A stretch of DNA of 22,895 nucleotides from Flavobacterium psychrophilum (GTDB taxonomy: Bacteria > Bacteroidota > Bacteroidia > Flavobacteriales > Flavobacteriaceae). Shown here piece by piece: positions 1 to 6,700 of this stretch. A model generated the notes under the pieces. That model worked only from the letters and a program-made list of their open reading frames with translations. It did no database searches and had not been told where the DNA came from. Numbering within the stretch: position 1 is the stretch's first letter; every line of letters starts with the position of its first letter. The DNA is taken from positions 1 to 22,895 of the forward strand of contig QFQM01000066.1 in the NCBI GenBank assembly GCA_003243255.1. The letters run 5' to 3'. A program made the position numbers and the translations under genes.

Positions 1-701
1 TTTTTAACAACTAGTCTGAAGCCTTCACCGTGTATGTTAAGTATTTCTACTTCTTCGTCCTGTTTAAGGTACTTTCTCAGCTTGGCAATGTAAACGTCCA
101 TACTTCTTGAAGTAAAGTAGTTATCATCCCTCCAGATTTTAGTTAGGGCTAACTCCCTTGGCATAAGGTCGTTTTCATGAAGTGCCAGCATTTTAAGCAA
201 TTCGTTTTCTTTTGGAGATAATTTTATTGGCTCCTCGTTATCAAACGTAAGGAAACGCAGTTTTGAATTCAGGTGGAATTTACCAATCTGGAATTCGAAT
301 TTAGAATTATCTGTTTTAGTTTCAGATGCTTTTCTCTGAATGATGGCTTTTATTTTCATAAGAAGCACTTCTGAATCAAAAGGTTTGTTCAGATAATCAT
401 CTGCACCTACTTTATAACCTTTCAATACATCTTCCTTCATCGATTTTGCCGTAAGGAAAATGATAGGCACTTCTTTATTTTTTTCCCTGATTTCTCTTGC
501 AAGTGTATATCCGTCTTTGTAAGGCATCATAACATCAAGAATACAAAGATCAAAATTGTCTTTCTTGAATTTTTCAAAACCTTCCATTCCGTTTTTAGCT
601 AATGTAACATCAAAGTCGTTGATTAACAAATAGTCTTTAAGTACTGCTCCAAAGTTTGGATCATCTTCAACTAAGAGAATCTTTTTGTTTGCTTCTTCCA
701 T
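1..701 (-). CDS. OmpR/PhoB-family response regulator (3' end cut by window)
   Basis: DNA-binding response regulator, the likely partner of the histidine kinase 7 bp upstream. Translating back from the ATG at 701 gives 233 codons with no stop, so only the last few residues are missing. The receiver domain (about 6-122) shows acidic residues E12/D13/D14, phospho-acceptor D56 in LDVMMP, T84 in LTAK and K106 in the NKPF motif. A winged-helix output domain follows (about 135-233) with the typical ending around residues 190-230 (RSMDVYIAKLRKYL, then HGEGFRLVV). The domain order and the Bacteroidota setting resemble RprY, but RprY was not established here. Kinase and regulator are almost certainly co-transcribed. 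What it regulates cannot be read from the sequence. Confidence 0.93.
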   Translation of the reverse strand, partial: MEEANKKILLVEDDPNFGAVLKDYLLINDFDVTLAKNGMEGFEKFKKDNFDLCILDVMMPYKDGYTLAREIREKNKEVPIIFLTAKSMKEDVLKGYKVGADDYLNKPFDSEVLLMKIKAIIQRKASETKTDNSKFEFQIGKFHLNSKLRFLTFDNEEPIKLSPKENELLKMLALHENDLMPRELALTKIWRDDNYFTSRSMDVYIAKLRKYLKQDEEVEILNIHGEGFRLVVK

Positions 702-708
702 ATTTTTT

Positions 709-1983
709 TTAATTTATTAATGGCATTTTTATTATAAAGGTGCTCCCTTTTCCTTTTTCACTTTCCACATAAATGTGGCAATTATGGTCTTCAATAATTC
801 GTTTAACGTATGCAAGGCCTAAACCATGCCCTTTTACATTGTGTATATCTCCCGTATGTTCCCTGTAGAACTTTTCAAAAATTCTTTTTTGGGTTACTTT
901 CGACATTCCAAGCCCGTGGTCTTTAATCTTTATCAAAATAAAATCTTTTACGTTCTCGGTGTAAATATCTATAACGGGTTCTTCCGGAGAATATTTGATG
1001 GCATTATCTAAAATATTAACAAGAACATTCGTAAAATGCACATCGTTTAATAAGGCTGTGGTTCTTTGGGCATCAAAATGCCTTCTTAATGTTCCCTGCC
1101 TTGCTTCAATAATCAAATGAACGTGTTCAATAGCCTCTTCAAGTACATCATGAATATCAGCCTGATCTTTAGTAATATCCAGTTCTCTCTTATCGAGTTT
1201 TGATATCTGGAGTACATTCTCAACCTGGGCATGCATCCTTTTATTTTCGTCCCTAATCATTTGAAGATACCGCTGCACCTTCTCAGAATCGCTGAATATC
1301 TTTGGGTTCTTAATCGCATCCAATGCAAGGTTAATTGTTGCAATAGGCGTTTTGAACTCATGTGTCATATTATTAATGAAATCTGTTTTGATCTCAGAAA
1401 TCTGTTTCTGCTTGATAAGCTGATTAATTGCGCTCATGTAAGCGATTATTATGATCAGCGTAAAAATTATAGACAGCAGGGTTATGCTTAATATTGAACT
1501 GAATAGATAAACTTCTTTTTTAGGGAAGCTTAATATGAGCGCAAATCTTGTGCCATCTACGTCTATTAACGGATATTCTTCATAATTATATTCAATATGT
1601 TTGAAGTTACCCGATTTTATAGCTGTTGGCTGCTGATTTTTATAAATCGCAAATTCAAAATTTACATCAACCTTGTTTAATATCAGTTCCTCTCTTATGA
1701 CTCCTTCAATAAAATTTTTACGAAGCCATAATTCATCAGGAAAATTTTTAGGAGTTACTTTTGATTCACCTAAATTATTAGCTTTTTTAAATTCAGCTAA
1801 TTTATCATCCCTCTGAGTTTTTATTTTTTCAGAAACCCTGACTAAAATCTTATGTACCTGATAAGCAAACTGCTCTTCACTATTTTTTAAAGACAAATTG
1901 ACCCAATAAAGCTGTACCAGTATAATACCTATTAGTGATAGGCTCATAAAAAATACCAGTAAACGAAATCTAGTCTTGTTCAT
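709..1983 (-). CDS. Membrane sensor histidine kinase
   Basis: Inner-membrane two-component sensor of 424 residues. TM1 is at about 8-28 and TM2 at about 160-182, leaving a periplasmic sensor loop of about 130 residues that I do not recognise. The cytoplasmic part has the HisKA H-box with H208 in NNMTHEFKTPIA. The HATPase domain has an N-box around N327 (LDNAIKYS), G1 at 355-359 (DHGLGM), an F-box at 369-373 and G2 at 385-389 (GHGLGL). All catalytic boxes are intact. There is no HAMP domain; the segment from TM2 to the H-box is short (about 25 residues). It lies 71 bp after coaE and 7 bp before the response regulator. The layout resembles RprX-type sensors of Bacteroidota; the signal sensed is unknown. 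Confidence 0.95.
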   Translation of the reverse strand: MNKTRFRLLVFFMSLSLIGIILVQLYWVNLSLKNSEEQFAYQVHKILVRVSEKIKTQRDDKLAEFKKANNLGESKVTPKNFPDELWLRKNFIEGVIREELILNKVDVNFEFAIYKNQQPTAIKSGNFKHIEYNYEEYPLIDVDGTRFALILSFPKKEVYLFSSILSITLLSIIFTLIIIIAYMSAINQLIKQKQISEIKTDFINNMTHEFKTPIATINLALDAIKNPKIFSDSEKVQRYLQMIRDENKRMHAQVENVLQISKLDKRELDITKDQADIHDVLEEAIEHVHLIIEARQGTLRRHFDAQRTTALLNDVHFTNVLVNILDNAIKYSPEEPVIDIYTENVKDFILIKIKDHGLGMSKVTQKRIFEKFYREHTGDIHNVKGHGLGLAYVKRIIEDHNCHIYVESEKGKGSTFIIKMPLIN

Positions 1984-1988
1984 CGATA

Positions 1989-1996
1989 CAAAATTA
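1989..1996 (-). promoter_or_regulatory. Candidate -7 box TAATTTTG for the histidine kinase operon
   Basis: The minus strand reads TAATTTTG, a full match to the Bacteroidota sigma-A -7 consensus TAnnTTTG. It ends only 5 nt before the kinase ATG. I see no TTG at the usual 19-21 bp upstream. If it is used, the transcript would be leaderless or nearly so. The kinase could instead be read through from coaE. Confidence 0.4.
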
Positions 1997-2054
1997 ACAT
2001 TTTAACATTTAAAGCCTGAATAGATTAACCAAATATTAACAAGCGCTGATAATT

Positions 2055-2642
2055 TTAAATTTTATTTAGAATTTTAAGTATTTCCTCTGTTTGTAACTTT
2101 GCTTTATCCAGGTCGGTATTATCGATTATAAAATCACTTAGTGCAGCTTTCTTTTCATCACTCCATTGCGAATTTATTCTTGCAAGCACCTGTTCCCTGC
2201 TAACATTATCCCTTTTCATCACCCTGTCAATCCTCACTTCTACAGGAGCTGTAACCAGTATAATCTTATCACAGGTTTTATAACTACCGCTTTCAAATAA
2301 TATTGCTGCTTCTCTTATTATAAATTTGGCTTCTTTATGCCCATCCATCCATTCGGTAAAATGCTCTTTCACTTTAGGATGTATGATACCGTTAAGCACT
2401 TCAAGCTTATCAGGATATTGAAATACAACCGAAGAAAGTTTTGCGCGATCCGGTTGTCCATCTGTCATTACAGAATCACCAAATGCATTTTTTACTTCAT
2501 CAACAACCTGAGGTGTATACAAAATAGCTTTAGCCTCGTCATCTGCAATATATAGTGGTATACCTTCTGCTTTAAAAAAATTAGCAACAGTAGTTTTTCC
2601 GCTGCCAATTCCACCGGTAAGTCCTATAATTTTTGTCTTCAT
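2055..2642 (-). CDS. coaE: Dephospho-CoA kinase
   Basis: Phosphorylates the 3'-hydroxyl of dephospho-CoA with ATP, the last step of coenzyme A synthesis, in the cytoplasm. The 195-residue length is normal for the family. The P-loop GGIGSGKT lies at 10-17, followed by the CoaE-typical IADDEAK segment (32-38), GIIHPKV (about 95-101), and the REAAILFESG and DKIILVTAP segments of the core. The start is fixed by a TAATG overlap with the stop codon of the upstream glycosyltransferase (the A at 2642 is shared), which suggests translational coupling. coaBC, acting earlier in the same pathway, lies about 11 kb away in this window. No missing residues noticed. Confidence 0.97.
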   Translation of the reverse strand: MKTKIIGLTGGIGSGKTTVANFFKAEGIPLYIADDEAKAILYTPQVVDEVKNAFGDSVMTDGQPDRAKLSSVVFQYPDKLEVLNGIIHPKVKEHFTEWMDGHKEAKFIIREAAILFESGSYKTCDKIILVTAPVEVRIDRVMKRDNVSREQVLARINSQWSDEKKAALSDFIIDNTDLDKAKLQTEEILKILNKI

Positions 2643-3637
2643 TATTTAAAGAATAATTCAGGAAAGGCCTGTTTCGGATCCTGCTTCATTATATGTACAG
2701 TAAAAAAAGATTTAAGGTATCCGCTGCCATAACCATAAAACTGAATAAAAACCGCAACAACTGAAAGCAAGCCTATCTTAATGCTTTTATTCTGAATAGA
2801 CGATACGCCAAAAACCAGAATAAAGTACAAAGTATAAAGATAAATTCCCGCTTGTACACCTGTTAACAATAAAATAAGAGAAAACAGCAAACCGAGCATA
2901 AATACTGTTGGAAACAGAAAAGTTACCTTTTTGTATTCAGGGTGCCATAAATCGAGTATAGGCCTGCATTTTCCAAACTTATTTACCTGTTTATAAAACT
3001 TTTCCCAGTCAATCCTTCTTTTATGATAAACGAAAGAATCTGAAAAAAGCTTAGTAGCAAAACCTAATTTCCATAACCTTATCGAAAGATCCGGATCTTC
3101 GCCCGGATGTATGTATCCAAATCCAGCAGATGCTTCGAAAGCTTTTTTAGAAATGCCCATATTAAAACTACGGGGCTGGAACTTTTCAATCTTCTCCGAC
3201 TTGCCCCTTACACCACCTGTAGTAAGAAAAGATGTCATTGAAAAATTAATAGCCTTCTGCACATCGCTAAATGAATCCAGTGCCGCATCCGGTCCTCCAA
3301 AACAATCAACATATGCATTTTTAAGATTGGCATCCACACTTTGAAGGTAATTTGCAGGAATGATACAATCGGAATCCAGGATGATAAAATACTCACCCTT
3401 TGCAACCTTCATTCCAAAATTCCTTGAATCACCCGGACCACTATTTGATTTAAAATAGTAAGATATATTTAATCTGTTACTGTAATTATCAACTACATCT
3501 TTACAGGTTACCAATGACCCGTCTTCAATTATGACAATTTCATATTGCTCCTTGTAAGTTTGAAGCGTAAGGCTTTCCAGTAATTCTTCAACCTCATCGG
3601 GTCTGTTATATACCGGTATTATTAATGAAAACAGCAT
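2642..3637 (-). CDS. Glycosyltransferase family 2, membrane-associated
   Basis: Predicted GT-A-fold transferase of about 331 residues that moves a sugar from a nucleotide-sugar donor; the acceptor is unknown. It opens with the GT2 signature LIIPVYNRPDEV. It continues with IEDGS (near residue 38), the GPGDSRNFG segment and the metal-binding D-S-D in ILDSDC (about 88-90). The last 95 or so residues hold two or three hydrophobic segments, so it is probably anchored to the inner membrane. I chose the ATG at 3637. An in-frame TTG at 3655 would add six residues, but it lies inside the -7 promoter box and so would not be transcribed. The gene overlaps coaE by one base. A role in polysaccharide, glycolipid or protein glycosylation is possible; no neighbour points to a pathway. 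Confidence 0.9.
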   Translation of the reverse strand: MLFSLIIPVYNRPDEVEELLESLTLQTYKEQYEIVIIEDGSLVTCKDVVDNYSNRLNISYYFKSNSGPGDSRNFGMKVAKGEYFIILDSDCIIPANYLQSVDANLKNAYVDCFGGPDAALDSFSDVQKAINFSMTSFLTTGGVRGKSEKIEKFQPRSFNMGISKKAFEASAGFGYIHPGEDPDLSIRLWKLGFATKLFSDSFVYHKRRIDWEKFYKQVNKFGKCRPILDLWHPEYKKVTFLFPTVFMLGLLFSLILLLTGVQAGIYLYTLYFILVFGVSSIQNKSIKIGLLSVVAVFIQFYGYGSGYLKSFFTVHIMKQDPKQAFPELFFK

Positions 3638-3652
3638 CCTTTTATTTTTTAA

Positions 3653-3686
3653 CAAAGTTACTCTTTATAATAAAAAAAGCCACCAA
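3653..3686 (-). promoter_or_regulatory. Promoter of the glycosyltransferase-coaE unit
   Basis: The -7 box TAACTTTG (3653-3660, minus strand) matches TAnnTTTG exactly. A TTG at 3684-3686 lies 23 bp upstream, slightly further than the usual 19-21. The predicted leader before the ATG at 3637 is only about 10 nt. The -33 element is embedded in the terminator stem of the upstream giant gene. Confidence 0.6.
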
Positions 3687-3699
3687 AAATGGTGGCTTT
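3672..3699 (-). terminator. Rho-independent terminator of the giant surface-protein gene
   Basis: A 9-bp perfect stem, 3676-3684 with 3691-3699, closes a 6-nt loop. On the minus strand it is followed by a T-run (3678 down to 3672). It lies 38 bp after the stop codon of the 1931-residue gene. Confidence 0.85.
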
Positions 3700-3736
3700 A
3701 ATTTATAACGGCAATTATTGCCATTTTATGTTACAA

Positions 3737-6700
3737 TTATTGCTTTTTAATAACCTTAATTGTTTTCACAGTGTTGCCTGAAGCTACATTAACTATATAA
3801 GCACCATCTGCAAGAGATGACATATCTACCCTTACATCTGTCGCATTAGTATGCTGAGCGATAACTTTTTGTCCCAGTAGGTTAAATACTGTTACAGAAG
3901 TAATTTCAGAAGAGTATGAAAGATTCAGTATGTCTTTTACAGGGTTTGGATAGAAGCTGAACGCTTTGATATCAAAACCTTCTCTGTCAAGAACAATATC
4001 AACAGTTACAGCTAACGCTTCAACACTTGTACAAGTATCTACAGTTTGTGTAGCATAGTAAGTTGCTCCCTGAACAAGCGGAGTATCCGCCGCAAGTGGA
4101 TTAGTTCCTGCCTGAGCATCGGCAAGTGTAGCATACCATGTAATTGTACCTTGGGCATCAGCCTGCAGGTCTGAAACAAAAGCATCTGTTATTGGATTTG
4201 CTTCGATAGTTTGTGAAGCATCTCCTGTAGGAGCAGGTATGTTAGCAACCGTTACTACAAATGAATTCTCATCAGAACATACAACGTCAGTACCTTCCTG
4301 AGCGTATACATATACTGTTGTTGTTTCAGTTACTGCTGAACCAGCTGCCAGTTCAGTTCCCTGACCGCCAGCTTCTGTAAAATAAGCACCACTTGTAAGT
4401 GCTGGAAGTACATATTCTGTACATACATTCACATCTGCAGGAGCATCAGCAACCACGTTATGAATAACAGCTGTTACTGCAAATCTGGTAAGACCTTCAC
4501 AACCATCAATACTTTGTGAAGCATAATATACTGTACCATCTACAAGAGCTACATCGGCTGTAAGAGCATTTCCTGCAGTTTCAGCGTCAAACCATGTTAT
4601 TGTATCACCTTCAGCTGAAAGATCACCTACAACAGCAGATCCACAGAATTCCTGCTCATCATCACCTGTAGGTGCAGCAGTTACATTAATCGTAGCAATT
4701 ACCTCAGTTCTGATAATGCCTTCACAGCCATCAACAGTTTGAGAAGCAAAGTATGATGTACCATCTACAAGAGCTTCTGTAGAAGCTAAAACAATTCCAC
4801 CTGTAGCGGCAGCATACCATTTGATTGAAGCATCGTTAGGTATTAGGTCAGCAACAGTAGCAGAATTACAAAATACCGGTGTCATATCATTAATTGATGG
4901 AGCCGGTGTAACAAGTACCGTAGCAGTTACAGCACCTCTTAACAAACCTTCACATCCGTTTACAGTTTGAGAAGCATAATAAGTAGTTCCGCTTACAAGA
5001 GCGTCAGTACTTAATAAAGCTGTACCACCTGTAGCTGAACTATACCATTTGATATTAGCATCATTTGGAAGAAGGTCAGCAACTGTAGCATTGTTACAGA
5101 ATACCTGTTGGTCATTAGAGATTGCTGGAGCAGCAACAACATTTAGACTAACAGTAACAGCAGTTCTTACAAGACCTTCACACCCGTTAACTGTTTGCGA
5201 AGCATAATATTGAGTACCGTCTACAAGAGCTTCTGTAGAAAGTAAAGCAGTTCCACCAGTAGAAGCAGCGTACCATTTGATTGAAGCATCGTTAGGTAAA
5301 AGCTCTGCAACTGTACCAACATTACAGAATGTTTGAGTTGTATTAGCAATAGTAGGAGCAGCAACAACATTTATAACAGCTGTACGGCCTGTTCTTGCAA
5401 CACTTTCGCATCCTCCAACTGTCTGTGAAGCAAAATATTGAGTATTATTCACAAGAGCCGTAGTAGGAGCTAAAGCAGTACCTCCTGTAGCAGCAGCATA
5501 CCATTTTATTCCTGTTCCTGTAGCAACAAGGTTAGCAACAGTACCTGCATTACAAAACTCCTGAGTAGCAGCCGGAACTGTAGGAGCAGCAGTAACAGTA
5601 ATAGTTACGTTTGTGGTTGCAGTAGTAGCACACCCTCCTGCTGAAGTAGCAGTTATGGTATATGTAGTAGCAGCTGTAGGTTTAGCATAAACTGTTTTTA
5701 AGTTTTGTCCTGTATACGCTACAGTTGCAGCAGCATCAGTATATAATCCTGTAACAGGAGACCATACAACCGGATTAATTACATTATAATCAAACCTGAT
5801 ATTTGGCCTTGAAGTAGATGTAGCGCTAATACTATAAGTTGCCTCAGCATCAAATCCAGGAACACCACCTGCAACATTATCTTTTGCTTGTGTATATACA
5901 CTATCAAAAGTAGTAGTTGTGGTATTTGTTCTTGTACCGCTACCATTACCTCCATTACCTGCATTGTGAACAACCTCTATTACCAGGTTTCCACCTGTAT
6001 AAGTATAAGGGGTAGTCAGGTTAAGCGCTACAAAACCTGTAGCTCCGGCTGTTGGTGTATAAGTACCGTTATAAACCGTAGTTAAACCTGTTGAAGGAAC
6101 AATACCTGCTGTAAGGTTAGTATTAGTCGTTGCACCCAATCTGATTTGCATATCTGTCAATGCATTTGCAACTGAAGCAAACATATCAAATGATATTGAA
6201 GATATAGTATTACCATTTGCCATTCCCATAGCCAGAAGTTCTGTTTCTGTGAATAGTATCTGTGTTTTAGTACCTCCATAATAAGCACTAAGTGGGTTAG
6301 GGTAAGATGTTGTACCAGGAGCTGTAGTTCCTGTACCTATAGTACCGGTTTTAGTTATTATACCCCCAGTTACAGTTAATGCCTGAGACTGACCCTCACA
6401 AACTCCTATTGCAGCAGGAATCACTAGAGCGTTTGGATATGGATTTATAGTAACATTTACAGTTACCGGAACAGCATTACAAGTTGCACTTGACGCCTGA
6501 AGTGTGTATACTGTTGATACAGCCGGATTGAATGTCCAACCTGCAGCAGCAGACCCAGACACACCCGCAGAAGGAGACCAAGTATATGTGTTATAATCAG
6601 CAGCACCTGCAGTAATTGTTACAGCAGCTGTAGTAAGTCCAGTACATACAGCAGCAGGGTTACCGCTCAATGTAAATGCCGGTGGAGTGTTTATTGTTGC

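Noticed and set aside
2055..2080. Similar C-termini of CoaE and the DUF6913 protein, both ending ILNKI
   Set aside because: The shared stretch is very short and made of common AT-rich codons; the proteins are otherwise unrelated.
3638..3655. TTG start adding six residues to the glycosyltransferase
   Set aside because: The TTG lies within the exact -7 box, so it would precede the transcription start; the ATG at 3637 begins right at the GT2 signature.
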